Shown piece by piece: positions 56,856 through 64,000 of a DNA stretch of 64,000 nucleotides. How positions within the stretch are numbered: the first letter of the stretch is position 1; every line of letters starts with the position of its first letter. Source of the DNA: an uncultured Sphingomonadaceae bacterium (GTDB taxonomy: Bacteria > Pseudomonadota > Alphaproteobacteria > Sphingomonadales > Sphingomonadaceae); the NCBI GenBank assembly GCA_947488625.1, contig CANKZR010000001.1:248001-312000 (forward strand), read 5' to 3'. The notes under the pieces were generated by a model, which was not told the DNA's origin, did no database searches, and was given only the letters and a program-made list of their open reading frames with translations. The translations under genes and the position numbers were made by a program.

Positions 56856-57848
56856 TCAGCGCGGGGCCTCGGTCTGCTCGATCATGCCGGCGACAAGATC
56901 TTCCACCTGCTTGCCTTCTATCTCGGCGGCGGGGGACAGAAGCAGGCGATGGCGCAGGCAGGCCGTGGCGAGCGCCTTCACGTCATCGGGAATGACATAG
57001 GCCCGCCCTTCCAGCGCAGCGCGAGCACGGGCGGCATTGGCCAGCAATACGGCGGCGCGCGGCGATGCGCCGCTGGCAATGTCGGGGTTGTCCCGCGTGG
57101 CGCGCACCAGATCGACGGTATAGCCCACCACCTCGTCAGACAGGGTCACGCTTTTGACGGCGGCCTGCGCACCTGCGATCAACCCGGCATTGGCGACCTG
57201 CGCGATACCGAAATCGAGCGGAGATTGCGGCCCGCTGCGCTCTCCGAAGCGATGGACAATGCGTGCATCTTCCTCGGCGCTGGGGTAGGGCACCAGCAGT
57301 TTGAAGGCGAAGCGGTCCAGTTGCGCTTCGGGCAGGGGGTAGACGCCCTGGTTCTCGATCGGGTTCTGGGTGGCAACCACCATGAAGTTGTCGGAAAGGG
57401 AATGGGTGTCGCCATCCAGCGTCACGCGCCGTTCCTGCATCGCTTCCAGCAGTGCGGCCTGTGTCTTGGGAGGGGTGCGGTTGATCTCGTCGGCCAGCAG
57501 CAGTTCGCGAAAGATCGGCCCGCGCGTCAGGGTAAACTGGCTGGTCTGGAAGTTGAACAGGTTGGAGCCAAGGATATCGCCCGGCAGCAGGTCCGGAGTG
57601 AACTGGATGCGGCCGAATTCCATGCCGGTTGCGTGGGCGAAGCACTGCGCGAGAAAAGTCTTGGCCGTACCCGGCGGTCCTTCCAGCAGCACGTGCCCTT
57701 GTGCGGTCAGCGCGATCAACAGGTGATCGACAATCTCATCCATGCCGACGATCGCCTTGGCCACCTCGGTGCGGATCGTGTTGGCGAGTTCGGCGGTCTG
57801 TTCCAGCGTCATTGCCGACTGGGATGCAGTCTCTGGCGTTTCGGTCAT
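56856..57848 (-). CDS. MoxR-family AAA+ ATPase
   Basis: 330 aa. Walker A 'LLEGPPGTAKTFLAQ', Walker B 'ELLLADEINRTPPKTQAALLEAMQERRVTLDG', sensor 1 'MVVATQNPIENQGVYPLPEAQLDRFAF' and the C-terminal lid 'ASPRAAVLLANAARARAALEGRAYVIPDDV' are all present. MoxR ATPases act as chaperones or remodelling factors with VWA partners. It overlaps the DUF4350 gene by four bases (ATGA). Confidence 0.95.
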   Translation of the reverse strand: MTETPETASQSAMTLEQTAELANTIRTEVAKAIVGMDEIVDHLLIALTAQGHVLLEGPPGTAKTFLAQCFAHATGMEFGRIQFTPDLLPGDILGSNLFNFQTSQFTLTRGPIFRELLLADEINRTPPKTQAALLEAMQERRVTLDGDTHSLSDNFMVVATQNPIENQGVYPLPEAQLDRFAFKLLVPYPSAEEDARIVHRFGERSGPQSPLDFGIAQVANAGLIAGAQAAVKSVTLSDEVVGYTVDLVRATRDNPDIASGASPRAAVLLANAARARAALEGRAYVIPDDVKALATACLRHRLLLSPAAEIEGKQVEDLVAGMIEQTEAPR

Positions 57849-59101
57849 TGTGTCAGAGTCCTTTCGAATGTCCGCAGGGCACGTGCCGCGCGGATGATAT
57901 CTCTCGGGCGTTCGGCCTCGCGCAGATCGGCAGCCAGCCGCGAGAAGGCGGGGCCATCATGGCCGCGCCGCGCCACGGCCCGGTCTATTGCTGCTTCGCG
58001 GGCATCGGTTTCGGAAACACTGCGCAGGCCCAGCCCCTTCGCCAGGCGCCGTCCTATCATGTTTTCGTAGGGCTTCTTGAGAAGGTGCCAGCGCTTCACT
58101 CTTTCCACCAGCGCCGCGCCGTTGCGTGCCAGTTGCCGCTTGCCCTGCGCTGTGGCGGGCGCTTCCGCTACGGGCGGGCCGAAGCGACGGAATGCGCGCC
58201 ATCCGATCACCAGCGCTGCCAGCAACATACACAGCGTTGCGGCGAGGAAGGGCGGACGGAATGCCAGCGTCAACAGGTTCTGCGAACCACCAAGACCGTT
58301 CAAGGTAAGGTCGAACAGGATTGGCAGGTCATCACCGAACGTGGCTTCCTCCACCAGTTGAAGGGCCATGGCGGCGCGATTCCTGTCGGCCATCCCGAAA
58401 TTGTTCAGCAGGTCCGGTTCGAACACAACGATCACCGGCCAGGCGTCGTAATCGTCATAGCCGCTTTCCTGCACCAGTTCCGCAGCCAGCACGTCGCCCT
58501 CGTCGTCCACCAGCAGAGCGCGAAACGAATTTCCCGGATCGGAAAGGAGCGCCTGTACCTGATCCTGCTCGGGAAGGTCGCCCTCCAAGCCAAGGCCCAG
58601 CCAGCCGCCAGTGCGGCCGATGGCAAGCGTCGTGCCTTCGCCGATCGTCAGCTGTTCAAACCAGTCGGGCGAGCTTGCGCTGGACAGGATGACCCAGCCG
58701 TCCTCGCTCTCTACCTGCGCTTCGGTCGGCACCTGCATCGCCAGCCATTTGGGCAGGATCAGCATGGTGGGGCCCGTCGCGTAATCGATGCGCTGCTGGA
58801 TGATCTCGTCTATCTCTTCGGGGTCGGTCCACAGCGGCGGGGTAAGGATCAGCAGGCCATAATTCTCCAGTTCCGCGCGATTGCGAATGCGCGAGACGGG
58901 GGTGCCCGTGCTTTCCACCAAGGTGGCCAGACCGGAAAACCCGTTCAGCCCGTTCGCCGCTGCATGGTTGCCGCCGTTCCTCTCCTCCTGCCCGGTCCAG
59001 CCCCGGCCCAGCGCATAGAGAAGCAACACGAAGGCCAGCACGCCTACCAGCAGCAACGCCAGCACCGTGCCGGGACGAAAAGGATTGGCGCGGCGGCTCA
59101 T
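57845..59101 (-). CDS. DUF4350-domain membrane protein
   Basis: 418 aa. N-terminal transmembrane helix ('VLALLLVGVLAFVLLLYALG'), an extracytoplasmic DUF4350 domain (about 45-260) with 'ANGLNGFSGLATLVESTGTPVSRIRNRAELENYGLLILTPP' resembling a degenerate GATase-1/ThuA-like fold, a second helix near 285-305 and a cytoplasmic basic tail. Standard companion of MoxR/DUF58 genes; biochemical role unknown. Both its ends overlap neighbours by four bases. Confidence 0.85.
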   Translation of the reverse strand: MSRRANPFRPGTVLALLLVGVLAFVLLLYALGRGWTGQEERNGGNHAAANGLNGFSGLATLVESTGTPVSRIRNRAELENYGLLILTPPLWTDPEEIDEIIQQRIDYATGPTMLILPKWLAMQVPTEAQVESEDGWVILSSASSPDWFEQLTIGEGTTLAIGRTGGWLGLGLEGDLPEQDQVQALLSDPGNSFRALLVDDEGDVLAAELVQESGYDDYDAWPVIVVFEPDLLNNFGMADRNRAAMALQLVEEATFGDDLPILFDLTLNGLGGSQNLLTLAFRPPFLAATLCMLLAALVIGWRAFRRFGPPVAEAPATAQGKRQLARNGAALVERVKRWHLLKKPYENMIGRRLAKGLGLRSVSETDAREAAIDRAVARRGHDGPAFSRLAADLREAERPRDIIRAARALRTFERTLTQ

Positions 59102-59760
59102 GCGCCGATGGCCTTGCGGGCGAGGGCGAAATCGGCATAGGCGGCGCGGGCGGCCTGCCAGTCTGCTTCCTCCAGCTTGCGCAGCGCAAACAGGCTTCGC
59201 TCCACCGGCGCGGCGATCAGTGCGAATGCGGCGCGGGCGGCATCGGGCAGTCGTGCTTCGGCGGCGAGTTCGCGCGCGGTGCTGGACGGTTCGACAAGGT
59301 CCGGCCGGGCTTCGGCAATCTGACCGACCGAGCGTTTGAGCAGCAAGTGTGTCGCTTCATCGTAATCGCCCACGGCAGCCAGCCGGTCGGCCTCTTCCAG
59401 CAAGGCCAGCGCCTCGTGCTCCTGCGGGGACCAGTCGTGCGGATCGTCACCCTCTTGCTTCTTGCGCCGCCAGCCGGGGCCAAATGTCTCCAACAGGAAA
59501 TAGGCGGCGGCCAGCACAGCGAGTCCGATCAACAGCAATTTCAGCACTGGCCAAGCCTCGACCAGTGCACCCGCGACGGGCGTGAATATCTCGCCCAGCC
59601 ATTCGAGGAATTCGGTCAGCCAGTCGGGGCGGGGATCGGTCTCGGGCAGCTCTACCCGGGCGAACTGGATTTCGTCATCGGCACGCAGCTTTCGCCATGC
59701 CGTTGCGAAGTCATCCGCCGTGGCTGGCGATACCGCATTGCCCTGTCCCGTAGTCACCAT
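59098..59760 (-). CDS. DUF4129-domain membrane protein
   Basis: 220 aa. One transmembrane helix (about 68-90) separates an N-terminal exported segment from a C-terminal DUF4129 domain (about 115-215): 'EALALLEEADRLAAVGDYDEATHLLLKRSVGQIA', the alpha-helical end found in transglutaminase-linked DUF4129 proteins. No transglutaminase is encoded here. First gene of the operon; the promoter must lie in the 110 bases before it, shared with the GNAT-pheA strand. Confidence 0.85.
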   Translation of the reverse strand: MVTTGQGNAVSPATADDFATAWRKLRADDEIQFARVELPETDPRPDWLTEFLEWLGEIFTPVAGALVEAWPVLKLLLIGLAVLAAAYFLLETFGPGWRRKKQEGDDPHDWSPQEHEALALLEEADRLAAVGDYDEATHLLLKRSVGQIAEARPDLVEPSSTARELAAEARLPDAARAAFALIAAPVERSLFALRKLEEADWQAARAAYADFALARKAIGA

Positions 59761-59870
59761 CTCTTGGTTGCACGGGCAGCCAGACGACGCAACGACGCAT
59801 TGATTCCTGCGTTAATAAATCGGCAGGAACCGAGGCCGGGCGGCCGATTGTGATCGCTATGAGAGCGCGG

Positions 59871-60350
59871 TTACAGGTCCATTCCCATGCACATGCTGAA
59901 ATCGTCCAGCACGTAGTGGGCATAGGCATCGCAAGGCGCGAAGCCATGCTTGGCATATAGGCGCTGGGCTGGTTCGAAAACTTCGTGCCGTCCTGTTTCC
60001 AGGCCCAGCCATGTCAGACCTTCATCGCGGGCGGTTGCGATAAGGTGCAGCAGGATCGCTTCGCCCGCGCCTGCGCCCCGAAACGCGTCGGCGGCGCGCA
60101 TGGATTTGATCTCTCCTCGCCGGTCTCCAAGCCGCTTCAGCGCGCCTACCGCTGCCAGTTCGCCGTGCTGGCGGGCTACGAAAAAGGTGACGCCAGGCTC
60201 CTTCAGACGGGCAGCGTCCAGCGCGTGAACCTTGCAGGCGGGCGAGCAGCGATGCATTTCTTCCAGGTGCCGTTCCAGCAGGGCCAGAACATCGGGCGCT
60301 TCCAATGTATCGGGTGCGATCACGAAGGCCCGCGACTGTTCCAGTGTCAA
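59871..60350 (-). CDS. GNAT-family N-acetyltransferase
   Basis: 159 aa. Motif A 'DAFRGAGAGEAILLHLIATARDEGLTWLGLET' and motif B 'EPAQRLYAKHGFAPCDAY' define a GNAT fold close to YjaB/PhnO-like small acetyltransferases; substrate unknown. The start overlaps the pheA stop as ATGA, so it is co-translated with prephenate dehydratase, and could modify an aromatic amine, but that is only context. Confidence 0.9.
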   Translation of the reverse strand: MTLEQSRAFVIAPDTLEAPDVLALLERHLEEMHRCSPACKVHALDAARLKEPGVTFFVARQHGELAAVGALKRLGDRRGEIKSMRAADAFRGAGAGEAILLHLIATARDEGLTWLGLETGRHEVFEPAQRLYAKHGFAPCDAYAHYVLDDFSMCMGMDL

Positions 60351-61243
60351 CCTCTCTGGCGGGCGAGGGGATAGGTGCCGAACATACGCACGCGGTTACA
60401 ATGGAAGGCCAGTTCTTCCAGCGCGCGGTCCACGGACGGATCGCCGGGCGCCCCGATGATGTCGGCGTAGAACATGGTGGCGGCAAAGCTGGCGCCCTTC
60501 TGGTAGCTTTCCAGCTTGGTCATGTTCACCCCGTTGGTGGCGAAGCCGCCCATGGCCTTGTACAGGGCTGCGGGGATATTCTTCACTTCGAATACGAAGG
60601 TGGTCATCGCCTCCTGCCCCTGCAGGCTGGCGGCGTCGAGCGATTGTTTGGCCAGCACCACGAATCGGGTCGTATTATCCTCTGCATCCTCGACCCGCTC
60701 GTCCACGATTTTCAGTCCGTAAAGATCAGCGGCGAGTTTCGGCGCTATCGCGGCGAATTGCGGATCGTCCAGTTCCGCCACATGCGCGGCAGCACCTGCC
60801 GTATCGGCATGGGCCAGCGGCACGATGCCGCGCTCGCGCAGATAATGGCGCGACTGGCTGAGTGCGTGGGGATGGCTGAAGGCGCCCTTGAACGGGCCGG
60901 TATCACTCACTGCCATCAATGCATGATGGATCGACAGGAAATGCTCGCCCACGATGGAGAGGCCGCTTTCGGGCAGCAGGAAGTGGATGTCTGCCACCCT
61001 TCCGGCCTGGGAGTTGTCGATGGGTATCATTGCGCATCCGGCGCGACCATCCTCCACCGCTTCAATCGCGGCGGCAAAGCTGAAACACGGCAGGGGCAGC
61101 GCATCGGGATCCCATTCATTCACCGCGCGGTGCGAATTTGCGCCTGGCGCCCCCTGAAACGCGATGGCGCGTGCCGGATCATCGGCTGCGGCGGCATGCA
61201 TTTTCTCGACCATGGCGAGCGCGGGGGCGGGGTACGAATCCAT
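60347..61243 (-). CDS. pheA: Prephenate dehydratase
   Basis: Converts prephenate to phenylpyruvate in phenylalanine synthesis. 298 aa from ATG 61243 (a further ATG lies 8 codons in); monofunctional, no chorismate mutase domain. The PDT domain has 'IAFQGAPGANSHRAV', 'CAMIPIDNSQAGRV' and the catalytic 'DNTTRFVVL'; the C-terminal ACT domain ('TTFVFEVKNIPAALYKAMGGFATNGVNMTKLES') should bind phenylalanine for feedback inhibition. Divergent from the cytochrome c gene. Confidence 0.95.
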   Translation of the reverse strand: MDSYPAPALAMVEKMHAAAADDPARAIAFQGAPGANSHRAVNEWDPDALPLPCFSFAAAIEAVEDGRAGCAMIPIDNSQAGRVADIHFLLPESGLSIVGEHFLSIHHALMAVSDTGPFKGAFSHPHALSQSRHYLRERGIVPLAHADTAGAAAHVAELDDPQFAAIAPKLAADLYGLKIVDERVEDAEDNTTRFVVLAKQSLDAASLQGQEAMTTFVFEVKNIPAALYKAMGGFATNGVNMTKLESYQKGASFAATMFYADIIGAPGDPSVDRALEELAFHCNRVRMFGTYPLARQRG

Positions 61244-61352
61244 AGGGTGAAAGCCGGTAGCGAGGCCGCGCGTTGGCGACAAGCGTGCATACGCCCTTGC
61301 GAAGCGCGGCTGTGCGCACTAGAGCGCGTCCGCGTACTTCCAAACCGGCAGA

Positions 61353-61358
61353 TATAAT
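61353..61358 (+). promoter_or_regulatory. Consensus -10 box directly upstream of cytochrome c ATG
   Basis: TATAAT ends seven bases before the ATG at 61365, which puts the expected transcription start at the start codon itself. No Shine-Dalgarno precedes the ATG. A matching -35 box is weak or absent at 17-base spacing. This suggests a leaderless mRNA. Confidence 0.45.
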
Positions 61359-61364
61359 TCGATC

Positions 61365-62048
61365 ATGAGCAACACTAACACCATTTTCGGCTGGGTTCTT
61401 GCCAGCGGCATCGTCGCCCTGGGTCTAAGCTCGGTTAGCAGCAAGTTCTTCCACGCCGACAGCCCCAGCGTTGAAGAGGGTGAATTCGGCTATGTCATCG
61501 AGGCCGCCGAAGAAGGCGCCGTTGACGCCGGACCGCCGTTCGCCGCGCTACTGGCATCGGGTTCGGCTGCTGCAGGTGAAGCCGTATTCGCAAAGTGTAC
61601 CGCTTGCCATTCCATCGAACAGGGCGGACCTGCCGGTATCGGCCCCAATCTTTACGGTGTGCTCGGCTCGCCCATCGGCGGACACTCGCCGGGCTTCGCA
61701 TATTCCTCGGCCTTGGCCGACAAGGGCGGTGTCTGGGATTATGATGCGATGGATGCATGGCTTGCCAGCCCGCGCGGTTTTGCCAATGGCACCAAGATGA
61801 GCTTTGCCGGACTTTCCAGCGCCGAAGATCGTGCCAACGTCACGTTGTACATGCTGGAAAACGGCGGCGGTCCGCCGCTTCCCGAGGTGCCTGCAGAACC
61901 TGTCGATGTCGAAGGCGAGCTCGATGGCGCAGGGGAAGGTCCCGGCCAGACCGAAGGCGAACCTGTAAGCCCGGTGGAAGCTGCGGGCGCCATGGGTGAC
62001 GAGCAGCCGGTTCCGGAACAGGTTTCCGCCACCGATACGGGCGACTGA
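61365..62048 (+). CDS. Membrane-anchored c-type cytochrome (CycM-like)
   Basis: 227 aa. An uncleaved N-terminal helix ('TIFGWVLASGIVALGLSSV') anchors a periplasmic class I cytochrome c domain (about 65-170) with haem site 'AKCTACHSIE', 'GIGPNLYGVLG' and distal Met in 'GTKMSFAG'. This is the CycM/cytochrome c552 type that passes electrons from the bc1 complex to terminal oxidases. A further 55 residues after the domain are Gly/Pro/Glu-rich and acidic, longer than usual. Convergent with rlmE. Confidence 0.93.
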   Translation: MSNTNTIFGWVLASGIVALGLSSVSSKFFHADSPSVEEGEFGYVIEAAEEGAVDAGPPFAALLASGSAAAGEAVFAKCTACHSIEQGGPAGIGPNLYGVLGSPIGGHSPGFAYSSALADKGGVWDYDAMDAWLASPRGFANGTKMSFAGLSSAEDRANVTLYMLENGGGPPLPEVPAEPVDVEGELDGAGEGPGQTEGEPVSPVEAAGAMGDEQPVPEQVSATDTGD

Positions 62049-62081
62049 TTACAGCATTTCGATTGCCGACGGCGGCAAGCG

Positions 62082-62750
62082 TTATTCAGACTGCCCCTTG
62101 AATCCCTGAGCCACGACATACCACTCGCTGGAGCCCTTGCGGCTGGCGGGTGGCTTGGCGTGTTTCACGGTCTTGAAGTGCTTTTTCAGCAGGTCCAGCA
62201 AGTCCTTGTCGGTCCCCCCGGCAAATCCCTTGGCGACAAATGATCCGCCCTTGTCCAGCACCTCTACCGCAAACCAAGCGGCAGCTTCCACCAGCGCCAT
62301 GGTACGCAGGTGATCGGTCTGCTTGTGGCCCACGGTATTGGCGGCCATGTCCGACATTACTAGGTCGGGCGGGCCATCCAGCGCTGCGGTAAGCGCGGCT
62401 GGCGCTTCGTCATCCATGAAATCCATCAGCAGGATCTCGACGCCTTCGATCGGCTCTGTTTCGAGGATATCGATACCAACGATAGCCGCCTTGGGCGCGC
62501 GGCGGCGAACCACCTGCGCCCAGCCGCCGGGCGCGATACCTAGGTCTACCACGCGCTTCGCGCCCTTCACCAGCCCGAACCGGTCGTCCAGCTCGATCAG
62601 CTTGAATGCAGCGCGGCTACGATAGTCCTCCTCCTTCGCGCGTTTCACGTAAGGATCGTTCAGTTGCCGCTCCAGCCAGCGCTGCGAGCTGGCCTTGCGC
62701 TTCTTGGCGCTTTTGAGCCGCCGGTGCGAATCATCTCCTGCGCGTGCCAT
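62082..62750 (-). CDS. rlmE: 23S rRNA 2'-O-methyltransferase RlmE (FtsJ)
   Basis: Methylates U2552 of 23S rRNA. 222 aa: 'DPYVKRAKEEDYRSRAAFKLIELDDRFGL' substrate region, SAM motif 'VVDLGIAPGGWAQVV', and the K-D-K-E catalytic tetrad region 'DLVMSDMAANTVGHKQTDH' and 'GSFVAKGFAGG'. The N-terminus has 20 extra basic residues. The start overlaps the ppx stop by one base (TGATG). Confidence 0.96.
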   Translation of the reverse strand: MARAGDDSHRRLKSAKKRKASSQRWLERQLNDPYVKRAKEEDYRSRAAFKLIELDDRFGLVKGAKRVVDLGIAPGGWAQVVRRRAPKAAIVGIDILETEPIEGVEILLMDFMDDEAPAALTAALDGPPDLVMSDMAANTVGHKQTDHLRTMALVEAAAWFAVEVLDKGGSFVAKGFAGGTDKDLLDLLKKHFKTVKHAKPPASRKGSSEWYVVAQGFKGQSE

Positions 62751-63931
62751 CAGATCCCCTCCGCGCCCTGCTTCAGGCGGCGCAACGCGGCCTGCGCTTC
62801 AAGCCCGTCGGCATCGGCGGCCATCAGGCTGCGCAATATGCCTTCGCGAATGCCCCGATCGGCCACGCCCAGCCGCTCGGCAGGCCAGATGTCGAGGATC
62901 GTCTCGAGAATGGCGCAACCCGCCACCACCAGATCGGCACGATCCGACCCGATGCAATCCAGCTGGCTGCGCTCCACGGGAGACAGGCTCGACAGGCGTT
63001 GGGAGATCGTGCGCATCGAATCCGAGGGCACGATCAGCCCGTCCACCGCATTACGATCATATTGCGGCAGGCCCAGGTGCACGCTGGCCAGCGTCGTCAC
63101 CGTGCCGCTGGTTCCCAGCAGGCGCTGGTCGGGTGCCTTGTGCTGGTGGATACGTTCGGCGAAATCGGCGAAACTATCTCTAACGCGCTGCTTCATGTCC
63201 TCGTACCGCGCCAGCCTGCCTGCCTTGTCTTCCGGCTCCGCACCCACGGTTTCGGATAGCGACACCACGCCCCATGGAACGCTTTGCCAGTCGATAATGC
63301 GCGGCACGGGTGCGCCCGGTTCGATCAGCACCAGTTCGGTGGACCCGCCGCCGATATCGAAGATGATAGCCGGGCCAATGCCGTCTTCCAGCAGGATGTG
63401 GCATCCCAACACGGCAAGCCGCGCCTCTTCCTGCGCACTGATGATGTCGAGCGCGATGCCGGTCTCCTCGCGCACGCGCTCGATAAAGGCTTCCCCGTTC
63501 GTTGCCCGGCGGCAGGCTTCTGTCGCAACGGATCGGGCAAGGTGGACATTACGCTTGCGTAACTTGTCCGAACAGACCTTCAGTGCGCCCAGTGCACGAT
63601 CCATGGCGTGATTGGACAGGCGTCCGTTCTGCGCCAGACCTTCACCCAGTCGCACAACGCGCGAGAACGCATCGATCACGACGAAGTTCTCGTCAGATGG
63701 GCGCGCGATCAGGAGGCGGCAATTGTTAGTGCCGAGATCGATTGCGGCATAGGCCTGCTTGAAGGATTTGTGCGGGGGGCGGCGCCAGTTGCGGTTTGCT
63801 CGCTGCGCATTGCCATTGTGTTCGCCGGAACTGCTTTGCTGGCCGTGTCTGTTCTTGTGGCGCCTCGCTTGCTCCTCTGGCGCCGTGTTTCTGGCCTTTT
63901 CGCGTCGGTCCGGCGGATTGATGTCCGCCAT
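62750..63931 (-). CDS. Ppx/GppA-family phosphatase
   Basis: 393 aa. An Arg/Asn/Gln-rich basic N-terminus of 55 residues precedes the ASKHA-fold domain: phosphate 1 'AAIDLGTNNCRLLIA', 'RVVRLGEGLAQNGRLS', the acidic 'SAQEEARLAVLG' and phosphate 2 'IIFDIGGGSTELVLIE', then the C-terminal subdomain. It lacks the HD-like domains of E. coli Ppx, so it is the short two-domain form seen in alphaproteobacteria; either polyphosphate or pppGpp may be the substrate. Start near the right edge; 69 bases upstream are visible, with TAGAAT as possible -10 box. Confidence 0.93.
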   Translation of the reverse strand: MADINPPDRREKARNTAPEEQARRHKNRHGQQSSSGEHNGNAQRANRNWRRPPHKSFKQAYAAIDLGTNNCRLLIARPSDENFVVIDAFSRVVRLGEGLAQNGRLSNHAMDRALGALKVCSDKLRKRNVHLARSVATEACRRATNGEAFIERVREETGIALDIISAQEEARLAVLGCHILLEDGIGPAIIFDIGGGSTELVLIEPGAPVPRIIDWQSVPWGVVSLSETVGAEPEDKAGRLARYEDMKQRVRDSFADFAERIHQHKAPDQRLLGTSGTVTTLASVHLGLPQYDRNAVDGLIVPSDSMRTISQRLSSLSPVERSQLDCIGSDRADLVVAGCAILETILDIWPAERLGVADRGIREGILRSLMAADADGLEAQAALRRLKQGAEGI

Positions 63932-64000
63932 ACTCGTATACTTTCGCTATTCTATCACCCGCCATTTTCAGCGGAACCTGCCCTCAGGCTAGACCAAGCG

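Overview
This is a roughly 63% GC stretch of an alphaproteobacterial chromosome. It is most likely from Sphingomonadales, and Erythrobacteraceae-like by general resemblance. The reasons are the gene order dnaA-rpsT-mutM / ubiE-ubiB-coaBC-dut, the secB-murJ-trpS / timA-mltA-smr block, a PEP-CTERM surface protein, and a short dispersed-palindrome-like element of the sort I associate with sphingomonads. Almost all sequence is coding, genes are tightly packed and NTGA start/stop overlaps are common. I see no rRNA, tRNA, CRISPR array, insertion sequence or prophage. The only gap over 300 bases is upstream of dnaA.

Layout. 1-5.4 kb: end of a PAP2-type lipid phosphotransferase, dapB-K+ channel-nth, a Sir2 deacylase, two small hypotheticals, a ThiF/MoeB protein. 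5.4-14.4 kb: dnaA, rpsT, mutM, then divergent ubiE, ubiB, a membrane protein, coaBC and dut. 14.4-17 kb: hypothetical membrane protein, a winged-helix regulator fused to a membrane domain, and a DUF4136 lipoprotein. 17-23 kb: envelope and secretion genes secB-murJ-trpS facing timA-mltA-smr. 23-29.5 kb: membrane-LytTR regulator, then a peroxide-defence run ahpC-ahpF-katG. 29.5-34.5 kb: cation/proton antiporter and aroC, divergent from ruvA-(DsrE protein)-(lipoprotein)-ruvB. 34.5-36.3 kb: a 521-residue Ser/Thr/Gly repeat protein with a PEP-CTERM anchor. 36.3-42.1 kb: a frameshifted small secreted gene, acnA, a 58-residue membrane peptide missing from the ORF track, a DMT exporter and an L,D-transpeptidase. 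42.1-47.5 kb: a seven-gene minus-strand run ispG-thioredoxin-like lipoprotein-ppa-deacetylase-retropepsin-glycosyltransferase-like-Tat L,D-transpeptidase. 47.6-53.5 kb: CorA/ZntB and KefB/C type transporters, GAF-EAL phosphodiesterase, acetyltransferase, MscS-like channel. 53.5-59.8 kb: a six-gene operon DUF4129-DUF4350-MoxR-DUF58-SpoIIM-RDD. 59.8-64 kb: pheA with an acetyltransferase, a membrane cytochrome c with a predicted leaderless start, rlmE and ppx.

Themes. Most genes are housekeeping: replication initiation, base repair, ubiquinone, CoA, isoprenoid, lysine and aromatic amino-acid synthesis. The accessory content is mainly about the cell envelope (two L,D-transpeptidases, MltA, MurJ, PEP-CTERM protein), ion and osmotic balance (K+ channel, CPA1, KefB/C, CorA, MscS-like) and oxidative stress. 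The best candidates for undescribed biology are the MoxR/DUF58/SpoIIM/RDD membrane operon, the repeat-rich PEP-CTERM protein with its long structured leader, the membrane-embedded winged-helix regulator, and the insertion of two exported-protein genes between ruvA and ruvB. All functional statements come from reading motifs by eye; no database search was run.
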